A stretch of 10,897 nt of DNA from positions 1-10,897 of the forward strand of contig CALEMZ010000463.1 in the NCBI GenBank assembly GCA_937910975.1, in the 5' to 3' direction. Positions 1 through 7,880 of the stretch are shown here, in pieces (positions within the stretch are counted from its first letter, which is position 1; each line of letters begins with the position of its first letter). Source of the stretch: an uncultured Pseudorhodobacter sp. (GTDB lineage Bacteria > Pseudomonadota > Alphaproteobacteria > Rhodobacterales > Rhodobacteraceae). Under the pieces are notes generated by a model, which was not told the origin of the DNA, ran no database searches, and saw nothing but the letters and a program-made list of their open reading frames with translations. The position numbers and the translations under genes were made by a program.

Positions 1-825
1 GGTTTTGCAACCTACGAGCCGCATTACAACGCGTCTTTGTTTAAGCAAGGGACCGAGCTGGAAGCGATTGCGCGCGGCAACCTTGAAATGTCGATCACTT
101 CCGCTCAAGAGGTGGCCGTTCTGTTCCCGGAGTTCTCGATTTTCACGGCGGGCTATGTGCACCGTGACGCCGCCCATCAGGTCGCCGCTTTCAAAGATGA
201 TCTGATGATCCCGTTTAAACAGAAGATTGAGGATGAGCTGGGCGTAAAGCTGCTTTCCGTGATGTATCTGGGCCGTCGTCAAGTCAATCTGCGTGAACCT
301 CGGTCCGAGCGTAATGTCAAAACACCTGCCGATCTGGCTGGTGTGAACCTGCGGATGCCGGGTTCGGATGCATGGCAGTTCCTTGGCAAAGCGCTTGGCG
401 CGAACCCGACACCTATGGCCTTCACAGAAGTTTATACAGCCCTGCAAACGGGTGCTGTTGATGGCCAAGACAACCCGCTGCCCACGGTCGTTGATGCGAA
501 ATTCTACGAGGTGACAAAGCAAATCGTTCTGACTTCGCATCTTGTTGACTTAAACTATATCGCCATCTCAAAAGCGGTCTGGGACGGGCTAAGCGCCGAA
601 AACCAAGCGACATTGCAAGCTGCCGCAGATGCTGCCGCAGATTCAGGTCGCGCCGAACAGCTTAAGAAGGAAGAAGATTTGGTTTCCTTCCTGACCGCGC
701 AGGGCCTTGATGTCTACGAGCCTGATCTGAATGCTTTCCGCACGCAGGTGCAGGGAATGTATCTGGAATCCGATCTCGCCAAAGATTGGCCAGCAGGTGT
801 TTTGGACAAGATTAACGGCCTGTAA
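1..825 (+). CDS. dctP: TRAP transporter substrate-binding protein DctP (5' truncated)
   Basis: This is the periplasmic binding protein of a tripartite ATP-independent (TRAP) transporter, which captures a solute, usually a carboxylate, for the DctQ/DctM membrane pair. The frame is open from the first base, so the start, the signal peptide and roughly 50-60 residues lie outside the window; 274 residues are visible. The family core is clear: GRRQ near visible residues 91-94, the LRMPGSDAW block with its conserved Arg at about residue 118 (bases 352-354), then NPTPMAFTEVYTALQ and VDGQDNPL. The Arg93/Arg118/Asn158 pattern resembles the ligand-binding set of the sialic-acid protein SiaP, but related DctP proteins share these blocks, so the substrate cannot be named. 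The gene ends 25 bases before dctQ and heads the operon. Family assignment is firm; the substrate is unknown. Confidence 0.95.
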   Translation, partial: GFATYEPHYNASLFKQGTELEAIARGNLEMSITSAQEVAVLFPEFSIFTAGYVHRDAAHQVAAFKDDLMIPFKQKIEDELGVKLLSVMYLGRRQVNLREPRSERNVKTPADLAGVNLRMPGSDAWQFLGKALGANPTPMAFTEVYTALQTGAVDGQDNPLPTVVDAKFYEVTKQIVLTSHLVDLNYIAISKAVWDGLSAENQATLQAAADAAADSGRAEQLKKEEDLVSFLTAQGLDVYEPDLNAFRTQVQGMYLESDLAKDWPAGVLDKINGL

Positions 826-850
826 TTCGGCTTAATGTAGCGGGGGCCTC

Positions 851-1351
851 GTGGTTAGAAAGTACTTACAACACGTGGCCGATGGCGTGGCGGCGGCAAT
901 ACTCGCCGCCATGTTCCTCACTTTCGTCATCCAGGTTTTTTCGCGTTATGTCATGTCCAACCCGATGGGCTGGACATTGGAGCTATGTCTGACCCTATGG
1001 CTTTGGCTCGTTTTTTGGGGAAATGCCTTTGTAGTAAGGGACCGGGATCACGTCACCTTTGACATCGTATACCTCATGTCACCGCGCAAGTTGCGGCAGG
1101 TGTTAGCGACCGTATCGGCGCTTGCAATTGCAACTGGCCTTGCCGTCTCTATTCTGCCGACTTGGGATTACATCGATTTTATGAAAATCAAGAAAAGCGC
1201 CACGCTCCACATACCGATGCGAACGGTTTTTTCGATTTACGCCCTATTCTTGGGGGCCATCGTTTTACGCAATCTCTGGCGTGTTGTGCAAATTTGGCGT
1301 GATGGCAAAACATTTGATGCCGACCGCATCAGCGAGACGTCCGAGCCATGA
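851..1351 (+). CDS. dctQ: TRAP transporter small permease DctQ
   Basis: This is the small membrane subunit of the TRAP transporter, which pairs with DctM and helps dock the binding protein. At 166 residues it has the usual size, with four hydrophobic segments at about residues 12-32, 46-64, 83-103 and 126-146. It also has the family signature ELxLxLWLWLVFWGNAF followed by DHVTFD (about residues 44-71). The GTG at 851 is chosen as start because it is the first possible initiation codon after an in-frame stop at 833-835, and a G-rich stretch (842-846) lies just upstream as a weak ribosome-binding site. The stop overlaps the dctM start (ATGA at 1348-1351), indicating translational coupling. The charged C-terminal tail after residue 148 is probably cytoplasmic. 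Confidence 0.93.
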   Translation: MVRKYLQHVADGVAAAILAAMFLTFVIQVFSRYVMSNPMGWTLELCLTLWLWLVFWGNAFVVRDRDHVTFDIVYLMSPRKLRQVLATVSALAIATGLAVSILPTWDYIDFMKIKKSATLHIPMRTVFSIYALFLGAIVLRNLWRVVQIWRDGKTFDADRISETSEP

Positions 1352-2643
1352 GCATCGCCCTTGCCCTATGTCTGATCGCCATGTTTTCACTGGCGGCAAT
1401 CGGTACCCCTATCGCCTATTCCATCATCGTCAGCGCGGTCATCTACCTGGCTGTTGGCGGACAGGACATTGCGCTTGCAGGCGAGCAAATGCTGCAAGGG
1501 CTTTATGAAAGCTTTGTCTTGCTCGCAGTGCCTTTGTTCATCGTCGCCGCGGGCATTATGAATGCCGGCACAATTTCCGACCGATTGTTAAGCTTTTGTG
1601 TTGCCGCTGTGGGGCGGTTCCGCGGCGGGCTTGGCCATGTTAATGTCGTGGCGTCCCTTATATTCTCCGGCATGTCCGGCTCTGCGGTTGCCGATGCCGC
1701 TGGCATCGGAAAAATCATCATCGAGATGATGACCAAAGATGGTCGCTATCCACGAGGTTATGCCGCTGCCATTACGGCCGCCTCTGCCACGATTGGGCCT
1801 GTTATCCCGCCTTCGATCCCAATGGTTCTCTATGCTTTGGTTTCCAACACTTCGATCGGCTATCTGTTTTTGGGCGGTATCCTTCCAGGGCTATTGATGG
1901 GTGCCGTTCTGATGCTGATGAACGGTTATCTGGCACGAGTCCGAAATTTTGCCTTGGAAGCGCCGGTCCCCTTGAGGGCATTACCTAAGATCACTGCAAA
2001 CGCCTTCCCAGCCCTGCTAATGCCTGCCATCTTGCTTTACGGCATCTACGGCGGCGTCACGACCCCGACCGAGGCAGCCGCCGTTGCGGCCGCCTATGCA
2101 TTACTGTTATCGACCCTATTCTATCGCGCGATGAGCATTAGCGCGCTCTACCGAATTTTGGTTGAAAGTGCGCGTAGTTCGGCGGCCGTCGGGGTGGTTA
2201 TCGGTGCCGCGCTGATTTTGAACTACATTGTGGCCTCAGAAAACATTCCAAATATGGTCGCGCAATCCTTGGTCGGCCTTGATATCTCGCCGCTGATGTT
2301 CTTGCTGGCGGTCAATCTATTGCTCCTGCTTCTGGGCTGCGTTCTCGATGCCACAACGATCATTTTGGTGATCTTGCCCCTCTTCATTCCAACCTGCCGC
2401 GAATTGGGGATTGACCTGGTACATTTCGGGGTGGTTGCCGTCATCAACAGCATGATAGGCCTTATCACGCCGCCCTACGGCATCCTCCTTTTTGTGATCA
2501 ACGCAGTAACGCGTATCCCGCTTGGCGAGATCATCCGTGAGATTTGGGGCTTTTTGGCCGTTCTCTTGGTCGCGCTACTTTTGTTGATACTCTTCCCGAG
2601 CATCGTCTTGTTCTTGCCAAGACTGTTTGGATATCTCGGATAG
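1348..2643 (+). CDS. dctM: TRAP transporter large permease DctM
   Basis: This is the large membrane subunit of the TRAP transporter, the ion-coupled (usually sodium) channel of the Ion Transporter superfamily. It has 431 residues, the normal length for an unfused DctM, and is hydrophobic throughout with about a dozen membrane segments. Family motifs are SGMSGSAVADAAGIG (about 107-121), TAASATIGPVIPPSIPMV (about 143-160) and TPTEAAAVAAAYALL in the middle, plus the C-terminal repeat equivalent with INSMIGLITPPYG. The two ITPP/IPPS-type blocks fit the inverted-repeat hairpin architecture known for the family. The ATG overlaps the dctQ stop by four bases, and no strong ribosome-binding site of its own is visible. 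An 83-bp gap to the convergent ugpQ contains no convincing terminator. Confidence 0.96.
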   Translation: MSIALALCLIAMFSLAAIGTPIAYSIIVSAVIYLAVGGQDIALAGEQMLQGLYESFVLLAVPLFIVAAGIMNAGTISDRLLSFCVAAVGRFRGGLGHVNVVASLIFSGMSGSAVADAAGIGKIIIEMMTKDGRYPRGYAAAITAASATIGPVIPPSIPMVLYALVSNTSIGYLFLGGILPGLLMGAVLMLMNGYLARVRNFALEAPVPLRALPKITANAFPALLMPAILLYGIYGGVTTPTEAAAVAAAYALLLSTLFYRAMSISALYRILVESARSSAAVGVVIGAALILNYIVASENIPNMVAQSLVGLDISPLMFLLAVNLLLLLLGCVLDATTIILVILPLFIPTCRELGIDLVHFGVVAVINSMIGLITPPYGILLFVINAVTRIPLGEIIREIWGFLAVLLVALLLLILFPSIVLFLPRLFGYLG

Positions 2644-2726
2644 GGCGGCGCCTTTGATTTCGGTGATCGCACCAAGAGGTTTTCACCTACCCTTACAGAC
2701 CCATACGCACGGAAATGAAACGGTGC

Positions 2727-3662
2727 TTATTGCCACCGAAAGCCGTGCGCCATAAGTCGACGCTGCACCCGAGCAGGATAGTCCGAGATGATCCCATCCA
2801 CGCCAAGGGCGATCATCTGGTCTATGTTGGACGGTTCATTCACCGTCCAGACATTCACGATCAGCCCAAGGTCGTGTGCAACTTTTACATCGCGGGCAAT
2901 CAAATCCTGAAAATAGGGACTCCACACGCTTCCGCCATCTTCCGCGATTATTTGTGGAAGGTTTTCACCTCGCAATCCGTCCATCCACGGCGAACCAGAA
3001 TAGATTGTCACTGTCATAGGAGCGTTCGGGCGAGGCAGGTAACTGAGGTAGGAACGCGGGATATGCGGGGCCTGGTCTGCGCACTCATGCAGAACCCGCC
3101 AGTCAAAAGATTGCAGTATAACCCGATTTGACAAGCCGCGCTCCAAGATTGGGCTTAGCGTGGCCGCGACCAGATCGGGGATTGGCGGAGTGGCTTGGGG
3201 AAGCGTCGGGTCTGACTTTATCTCAATATTCAGCAAACGGTCAGTGTAGGGCGGCCGAGCAACCAGCGCACAAAGATCAGCAAGGCGCGGAACATGAAGC
3301 CCGGAGAGAAATGCCTGATCGGGGTAAAGATCACCGTATTCGGTCTGAGGGCGCAATCCGCCGACGTCGTATCGGGTCAGTTCATCATAGGTCACCGCGG
3401 CAATCAGCGGGCCATCCTCGGGCAGCCATTCGCCTGATTCATCCCGTGTGCTGGCGGCCTTCAAGGCGGGATTATGCGTGATAACTGCCTCGCCATCAGC
3501 AGTTACCAGAACATCCAGCTCCACGATCTGAACGCCCGCATTGAAGGTCTGCACAAAACCAAGCATCGTATTTTCCGGCAGAACCCCGCGCGCGCCGCGA
3601 TGGCCATGCACACGAATAATGCCTGGGCTGGCCCTAAGGTCTGACAGAGCATTAACCGACAT
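2727..3662 (-). CDS. ugpQ: Glycerophosphodiester phosphodiesterase (UgpQ role)
   Basis: This enzyme hydrolyses glycerophosphodiesters to sn-glycerol-3-phosphate and an alcohol, and being the last gene of the ugp operon it probably acts on imported diesters. It has the GDPD family TIM-barrel motifs: HGHRGARG with catalytic His21-Arg22, PENT at 29-32, the metal-site pair Glu48/Asp50, second catalytic His63 in ITHNP, Glu147/Lys149 in NIEIKSD, and the C-terminal VWTVNEP and DGIISDYP blocks. No signal peptide is visible, so it should be cytoplasmic. At 311 residues it is about 60 longer than E. coli UgpQ; the extra length is mostly an insert at residues about 66-130 (RDESGEW to YPDQAF), which resembles the longer GDPD subgroup often annotated GlpQ-like. 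Its ATG shares one base with the ugpC stop (TGATG). The activity is firm; the exact substrate is inferred from the operon. Confidence 0.93.
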   Translation of the reverse strand: MSVNALSDLRASPGIIRVHGHRGARGVLPENTMLGFVQTFNAGVQIVELDVLVTADGEAVITHNPALKAASTRDESGEWLPEDGPLIAAVTYDELTRYDVGGLRPQTEYGDLYPDQAFLSGLHVPRLADLCALVARPPYTDRLLNIEIKSDPTLPQATPPIPDLVAATLSPILERGLSNRVILQSFDWRVLHECADQAPHIPRSYLSYLPRPNAPMTVTIYSGSPWMDGLRGENLPQIIAEDGGSVWSPYFQDLIARDVKVAHDLGLIVNVWTVNEPSNIDQMIALGVDGIISDYPARVQRRLMAHGFRWQ

Positions 3663-4720
3663 CAGGCGTTGATCCGTTTTCCAGAGATCGCATCAAACAC
3701 ATGGGTCGCAGCCGCCGGAATGGAAAAGCGCCGTTCGCCTTTGATGTCAGCCTCACGGTGGACGCCGGGCAAACTTACGACGAAATCCTGATCGATGCCT
3801 TTTATCTGACCATGAAGCAATGTGTTGGCACCCAAAGGCTCGCTCATCTTGACCAGCACTACCAGAGGGCCAGCCTTGTCAGCGACCAGATGTTCCGGGC
3901 GCAAGCCCAGCATGACAGGGCCATTGCACAAAACCGCTGTCTCAATTGTAACGCCATTGGCCAGTTGCACCCCCCGCCCTGTACCTGTTCCGGGCAGCAC
4001 GTTCATCGACGGGCTACCAATAAACTGGGCGGCGAATAGTGTCGCCGGGGTTTCATATACCTCTAAAGGCGAGCCTATCTGTTCGGCGATGCCAGCATTC
4101 ATTACGATCATGCGATCTGCAAGTGTCATCGCTTCGACCTGATCATGCGTGACATAAAGCGACGTAACACCAAGCTCGCGCTGCAACGTTTTGATTTCAA
4201 GCCGCATTTGGACGCGGAGCTTGGCGTCGAGATTGGACAAAGGTTCGTCAAACAGGAACACAGCCGGATCACGCACGATGGCCCGGCCCATAGCAACACG
4301 CTGGCGCTGACCACCGGAAAGCTCGCGGGGTTTGCGTTGCAGATAGGGTTCGAGTTGCAACATTTTCGACGCTTTGCCGACACGCTCGGCAATCTCTGCC
4401 TTGGGCATTTTGGCGATCTTCAGCCCGTAGGCCATGTTATCAAACACCGACATATGCGGATAAAGCGCATAATTCTGGAACACCATCGCGATATTGCGGG
4501 CCATCGGTTCATCATCATTAACGCGCGCGTCATTGACGAAAAGATCGCCGCCAGTGATGGTTTCAAGCCCTGCTACCATGCGCAGAAGCGTTGATTTCCC
4601 GCAGCCCGAGGGGCCGACGATAACGATGAATTCGCCGTCGTTGACATCAATACTGACGCCGTGAATCACGGCGGTAGCACCGTAGGATTTGTGGATATCT
4701 TGGAGGGAAAGAGTTGCCAT
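3662..4720 (-). CDS. ugpC: sn-glycerol-3-phosphate ABC transporter ATP-binding protein UgpC
   Basis: This is the ATPase that energises the Ugp importer, probably as a homodimer on the cytoplasmic face of UgpA/UgpE. All nucleotide-binding motifs are intact: Walker A GPSGCGKST (36-44), Q-loop Gln82 in VFQNYALYPHMSV, signature LSGGQ (134-138), Walker B VFLFDEP with Glu159, D-loop SNLDAK, and switch His192 in VTHDQVEAM. A C-terminal TOBE-type regulatory domain begins around residue 240 and carries LGLRPEHL. The length of 352 matches UgpC/MalK-type ATPases (E. coli UgpC has about 356). Sequence alone does not separate UgpC from other sugar ATPases of the CUT1 class; the assignment to glycerol-3-phosphate rests on the UgpB/A/E neighbours. 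Its ATG directly follows the ugpE stop (TAAATG), and its stop overlaps the ugpQ start. Confidence 0.96.
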   Translation of the reverse strand: MATLSLQDIHKSYGATAVIHGVSIDVNDGEFIVIVGPSGCGKSTLLRMVAGLETITGGDLFVNDARVNDDEPMARNIAMVFQNYALYPHMSVFDNMAYGLKIAKMPKAEIAERVGKASKMLQLEPYLQRKPRELSGGQRQRVAMGRAIVRDPAVFLFDEPLSNLDAKLRVQMRLEIKTLQRELGVTSLYVTHDQVEAMTLADRMIVMNAGIAEQIGSPLEVYETPATLFAAQFIGSPSMNVLPGTGTGRGVQLANGVTIETAVLCNGPVMLGLRPEHLVADKAGPLVVLVKMSEPLGANTLLHGQIKGIDQDFVVSLPGVHREADIKGERRFSIPAAATHVFDAISGKRINA

Positions 4721-5566
4721 TTATTTCTCGCTGTCCACAAGGCCGCGGATAAAGAGTTTCTGCATGAAGATGACCACCAGCACCGGCGGCAACATGGCAA
4801 GGATAGAGGTTGCCATAATCACCGGCCAATCGGCCAGATCATCGCCCGAGGGGAACATCTGCTTGATGCCCATAACGATAGTGTTCATCGAGGGGTCGGT
4901 CGTGATCAGGAGCGGCCAGAGATACTGGTTCCAACCATAGATGAACAAAATAACAAAAAGGGCAGCTATATTGGTGCGGCTCATCGGAACTAGAATATCC
5001 CAGAAAAAGCGCATTGGCCCTGCCCCATCGACGCGCGCCGCCTCAGTCAGTTCATCCGGAACGGTCATGAAAAACTGGCGGAACAAGAAGGTCGCTGTGG
5101 CCGACGCAATCAACGGAAAGATCAGCCCCGAATAGCTGTTAAGCATGCCAAAGCCAGCGATCACCTCATAGGTGGGGACGATGCGCACTTCGACCGGCAA
5201 CATCAGGGTCAGAAAGATCAGCCAGAAGAACAGCTTGCGCCCCGGAAAACGAAAATAGACGATGGCGAAGGCCGAAAGCAGCGAGATAACAATTTTGCCA
5301 AAGGCAATGCCGAGCGCCATAATAAGCGAGTTCATCAGCATCGCTGCCACCGGCGCATTGACCCCCGCGACAAGGGCTTGGCGGTAATTGTTGAAAAACT
5401 GATCCCCCGGCAGCAGCGGCATCGGCGGCTGCACGATTTCTGCCTGCGTGACGGTTGAGGCGACGAAAGCCAACCAGATCGGGAAGAAAATAACCAGCAC
5501 CCCGACAATCAGCCCGGCATGGGTAAGCCAGTGCCCGAAACCTCTTTTTTCGACCATGCCCGCCAT
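4721..5566 (-). CDS. ugpE: sn-glycerol-3-phosphate ABC transporter permease UgpE
   Basis: This is the second membrane subunit of the Ugp importer, of the MalG type with six expected membrane segments. It is 281 residues long, the same as E. coli UgpE as I recall it, and shares long blocks with it: MLPVEVRIVPTYEVIA, ASATATFLFRQFFMT, FIYGWNQYLWPLL and the C-terminal RGLVDSEK. The cytoplasmic EAA loop that contacts UgpC is at about 175-195 (EAARVDGAGPMRFFWDILVP). The start given overlaps the ugpA stop (TGATG). A second ATG three codons downstream (bases 5555-5557) gives MVEKRG, which aligns better with the E. coli N-terminus MIENRP and has GGCGGG just before it, so the true start may be there. 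Confidence 0.96.
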   Translation of the reverse strand: MAGMVEKRGFGHWLTHAGLIVGVLVIFFPIWLAFVASTVTQAEIVQPPMPLLPGDQFFNNYRQALVAGVNAPVAAMLMNSLIMALGIAFGKIVISLLSAFAIVYFRFPGRKLFFWLIFLTLMLPVEVRIVPTYEVIAGFGMLNSYSGLIFPLIASATATFLFRQFFMTVPDELTEAARVDGAGPMRFFWDILVPMSRTNIAALFVILFIYGWNQYLWPLLITTDPSMNTIVMGIKQMFPSGDDLADWPVIMATSILAMLPPVLVVIFMQKLFIRGLVDSEK

Positions 5567-6447
5567 CAGTAATGCACCTTACGTTCGATGAACTTGAACT
5601 GGATGATTGTCAGCAAGCCCACGAGGCCCAGCAAAATCACCGATTGCGCGGCCGAGGAGCCAAGATCCTGCCCCACGAACCCATCAGAATAGACCTTATA
5701 AACAAGGATCGTGGTGGCTTGCTGCGGCCCGCCGGAGGTAATCGTATGGATCACGCCAAAGGTTTCAAAGAATGCGTAGACGATGTTGACGACCAGCAGG
5801 AAAAACGTGACCGGCGACAAAAGCGGCCAAACAATGGTGCGGAACCGGGTCCAGAAATGGGCACCGTCGATGGCGGCAGCTTCGATCACCGAGCGCGGGA
5901 TCGCTTGCAAACCAGCCAGAAAAAACAGGAAATTATAGCTGATCCGGCCCCAGCTTGAGGCGACGACGACAAGCCCCATCGCTTCAGCCTCATTCAGCAC
6001 ATGGTTCCAGTCATACCCCAGAACACCCAGATACCACGCCACAACACCGACACGGGTGTTGAACATAAACATCCACAACACTCCCGCCACGGCGGGCGCT
6101 ACAGCATAAGGCCAAATCAGCAAGGTCCGGTAGGTGCCCGACCCTTTGATCAACCGATCCGCGAGCAGGGCCAGATACAGCGCCACGCCCATAGAAACCA
6201 GCGTGACGGAAATGGAGAAGATTGCCGTGGTCAGGAAGCTTGCGCGGTAGAAAGGGTCGGCCAGCAGGTACTCAAAATTACCCAGACCCACAAACTGGCT
6301 TTTAAGCCCAAACGGGTCCGCGATGAACAGCGATTGCCAGATCGCCTGCCCCGCCGGGTAAAAGAAGAAGACAGCCGTGATCACCATCTGCGGCGCAACA
6401 AGCAGCAGCGGAAGCCAGAGGCCTTTGAATATGACGCGCTTTTCCAT
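5566..6447 (-). CDS. ugpA: sn-glycerol-3-phosphate ABC transporter permease UgpA
   Basis: This is the first membrane subunit of the Ugp importer, of the MalF type, which forms the translocation pore with UgpE. Its 293 residues match UgpA throughout: LLLVAPQMVITAVFF near the N-terminus, DPFGLKSQFVGLGNF (44-58), LIWPYAVAPAVAGVLW (110-125), GYDWNH (144-149), NFLFFLAGLQAIPRS (172-186), and TSGGPQQATT. The EAA loop docking UgpC is at about 189-211 (EAAAIDGAH, then PLLSP). The ATG at 6445-6447 is preceded only by a weak GGTAAG as a ribosome-binding site. The gene lies 45 bases after ugpB, and that gap is filled mostly by a G/C-rich hairpin, so its expression may be lower than that of ugpB. The stop overlaps the ugpE start. 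Confidence 0.97.
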   Translation of the reverse strand: MEKRVIFKGLWLPLLLVAPQMVITAVFFFYPAGQAIWQSLFIADPFGLKSQFVGLGNFEYLLADPFYRASFLTTAIFSISVTLVSMGVALYLALLADRLIKGSGTYRTLLIWPYAVAPAVAGVLWMFMFNTRVGVVAWYLGVLGYDWNHVLNEAEAMGLVVVASSWGRISYNFLFFLAGLQAIPRSVIEAAAIDGAHFWTRFRTIVWPLLSPVTFFLLVVNIVYAFFETFGVIHTITSGGPQQATTILVYKVYSDGFVGQDLGSSAAQSVILLGLVGLLTIIQFKFIERKVHY

Positions 6448-6456
6448 GATTGCTTA

Positions 6457-6482
6457 CCGGGGGCAGGTTGCCCCGCCCCCGG
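6457..6482 (-). terminator. Intercistronic G/C-rich hairpin between ugpB and ugpA
   Basis: An exact 8-base inverted repeat, CCGGGGGC at 6457-6464 and GCCCCCGG at 6475-6482, encloses a 10-base loop and starts ten bases past the ugpB stop. A competing shorter hairpin, GGGGCA/TGCCCC with a 3-base loop (6460-6474), uses part of the same bases. No T-tract follows on the minus strand, so a complete intrinsic terminator is unlikely. Hairpins at this place in binding-protein operons often protect the upstream message from 3' decay or cause partial termination, giving more binding protein than permease. That role is an inference here; the inverted repeat itself is seen directly. Confidence 0.55.
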
Positions 6483-6492
6483 CCATGCCTAA

Positions 6493-7806
6493 TTACTTGT
6501 TGGCCTGCTCAAACCGGCGCAGCAGCACATTGCCGCGTTCGACTGCCGAGTCGAGCGCGGTTTGCGCATCCTTGTCACCGGCCCAAACAGCCTCCAGTTC
6601 CTCATCAATGATGGTACGGATCTGGTCAAATGAGCCAAGACGCAGGCCTTTTGAATTAGCCGTCGGCGGCTTGCCGGTCATCTGTATTCCCGCAATTTCG
6701 GTGCCGGGGTTTGCGGCATAAAAGCCTTGCGATTGAGTCAGATCGCTAGCTGCGGTGGTCGCTGGCAGATAACCTGTGTCCTGATGCCACTGGGCCTGCA
6801 CTTCAGCCGATGACAAGAAGTCGAGGAATGCGGCAACGCCTTTGTATTCCGCTTCCGGCTTGCCTTCCATTACCCAAAGCGATGCACCACCAATGATAGT
6901 GTTTTGCGGGGCGGCATCCACATTGTCCCAATAAGGTAGATTGCGGATATCCCAGGCAAAGGTGGCCTCTTTCTTGACGCCCGCATAGCCTGCGGAGCTT
7001 TCAGTAAACAGCGCGCATTCTCCACCGCGGAAGTTCGCCCCGGATTCGTTGCGACGTCCACCGTAGATGAACTTGCCGTCTTTGGCCCACTGCCCCATCT
7101 GGGCGACATGGGCGACCTGAACCGGGCCGTTAAATACCAGTTCTGTATCGAAACCGTCAAAACCATTGGCTTTGGTGGCGAAAGGCACATCGTGATAGGC
7201 AGAGAAGCCTTCCAGATGAACCCAAGATTGCCAAGCCGTGGCCAGCGGGCAGCTAACGCCTGCCGCCTTCAGCGTGTCCAGAACCGGGCCGACCTTTTCC
7301 CATGTGGACAGATCGGTGTCAGGGTCAATGCCCGCTTCCGTCAGTTTGTCACGGTTGACATACAAGACTGGGGTCGAGGCATTGTAGGGAAAGGACAGCA
7401 TGTCGCCATCCGACGTTGTGTAATAGCCAGTGACAGCCGCAATATAGGCGTCCTTGTCAAACGGCAAACCGCTGTCGGCCATAACCTGATAAACTGGCCG
7501 CACCGCGCCTTTAGCTGCCATCATCGTGGCGGTGCCAACTTCGAACACCTGCATCAGATGCGGCTGTTCGCCCGCGCGAAAGGCCGCGATCCCTGCATTC
7601 AGGGTTTCGGAATAGTTACCCTTGTGGCTGGCCACGACCTTATAGTCGGACTGGCCTGCATTGAACTGTGCGACCTGCGCGTCCAACAATTCGCCAAGGC
7701 GACCGGTGAACGCATGCCACCACTGAATTTCGGTTTGGGCCTGAACAGGCATAGCAAGGCCGGTAGCTGCGGCGAATGCCAGCACGCTCATTGATAAACG
7801 CTTCAT
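6493..7806 (-). CDS. ugpB: sn-glycerol-3-phosphate-binding periplasmic protein UgpB
   Basis: This is the periplasmic solute-binding protein of the Ugp importer; its E. coli relative binds glycerol-3-phosphate and glycerophosphocholine. The 437 residues begin with a Sec signal peptide (MKR, hydrophobic core 7-19) with likely cleavage after Ala23 (VQA/Q). The mature protein follows E. coli UgpB from end to end: HKGNYSETLNAGIAAFR (61-77), QVFEVGTATMMA (86-97), STPVLY (144-149), AWQSWVHLEGFSA (191-203), NTIIGGASLWVM (302-313), WHQDTGYLP (340-348) and ERGNVLLRRFE at the end. Residues matching the known E. coli ligand-site positions appear kept (Tyr65, Glu89, Ser144, a Trp of the WQSW block, Tyr346, Arg389). 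Cys186 and Cys264 also match cysteines of the E. coli protein. A strong AGGAGG site sets the start. It is the first gene of the operon. Confidence 0.97.
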   Translation of the reverse strand: MKRLSMSVLAFAAATGLAMPVQAQTEIQWWHAFTGRLGELLDAQVAQFNAGQSDYKVVASHKGNYSETLNAGIAAFRAGEQPHLMQVFEVGTATMMAAKGAVRPVYQVMADSGLPFDKDAYIAAVTGYYTTSDGDMLSFPYNASTPVLYVNRDKLTEAGIDPDTDLSTWEKVGPVLDTLKAAGVSCPLATAWQSWVHLEGFSAYHDVPFATKANGFDGFDTELVFNGPVQVAHVAQMGQWAKDGKFIYGGRRNESGANFRGGECALFTESSAGYAGVKKEATFAWDIRNLPYWDNVDAAPQNTIIGGASLWVMEGKPEAEYKGVAAFLDFLSSAEVQAQWHQDTGYLPATTAASDLTQSQGFYAANPGTEIAGIQMTGKPPTANSKGLRLGSFDQIRTIIDEELEAVWAGDKDAQTALDSAVERGNVLLRRFEQANK

Positions 7807-7812
7807 GTTAAT

Positions 7813-7818
7813 CCTCCT
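7813..7818 (-). promoter_or_regulatory. Strong Shine-Dalgarno site of ugpB
   Basis: AGGAGG on the minus strand lies six bases before the ugpB ATG. It is a perfect anti-16S match at good spacing. It decides the ugpB start and is much stronger than the sites before the downstream ugp genes, in keeping with high production of the binding protein. Confidence 0.9.
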
Positions 7819-7874
7819 ATGGGATGAGGCGCTGGTTCAAGCCGCGTCCTCTATCCTCAGAAAAGCATATCCAA

Positions 7875-7880
7875 ATTATA
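7875..7880 (-). promoter_or_regulatory. Candidate -10 element for ugpB
   Basis: TATAAT on the minus strand would place transcription start near 7868 and give a leader of about 60 bases. No good -35 is found at 16-18 bases upstream (CGCAAT at 17), which would suit an activator-dependent promoter. The element sits in a perfect 10-bp palindrome, AATTATAATT (7874-7883), so TATAAT reads on both strands. An alternative minus-strand pair is TTGAAA (7927-7932) with TATACT (7906-7911), but the 15-base spacing is short. This is a prediction from sequence only. Confidence 0.35.

Noticed and set aside
2644..2738. Terminator for dctM or ugpQ in the convergent gap
   Set aside because: Only 4-bp stems (GGTG/CACC at 2662-2673, AGGT/ACCT at 2677-2688) and a bulged stem over the ugpQ stop codon (2721-2738) are present, none followed by a proper T-run.
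2715..3131. A 138-residue plus-strand open frame after dctM
   Set aside because: It overlaps the conserved C-terminal half of ugpQ on the other strand and shows no family resemblance.
4145..4594. A 149-residue plus-strand open frame opposite ugpC
   Set aside because: It is antisense to the Walker A to H-loop region of ugpC and its composition mirrors that gene.
6001..6492. A 163-residue plus-strand open frame opposite ugpA
   Set aside because: It is rich in Arg, Gln and His, as expected of the antisense of a membrane protein gene, and has no motif.
7108..7794. A 228-residue open frame on the plus strand opposite ugpB
   Set aside because: It lies wholly inside the antisense of ugpB, which is strongly conserved over its length; the translation shows no recognisable domain and looks like a codon-bias shadow.
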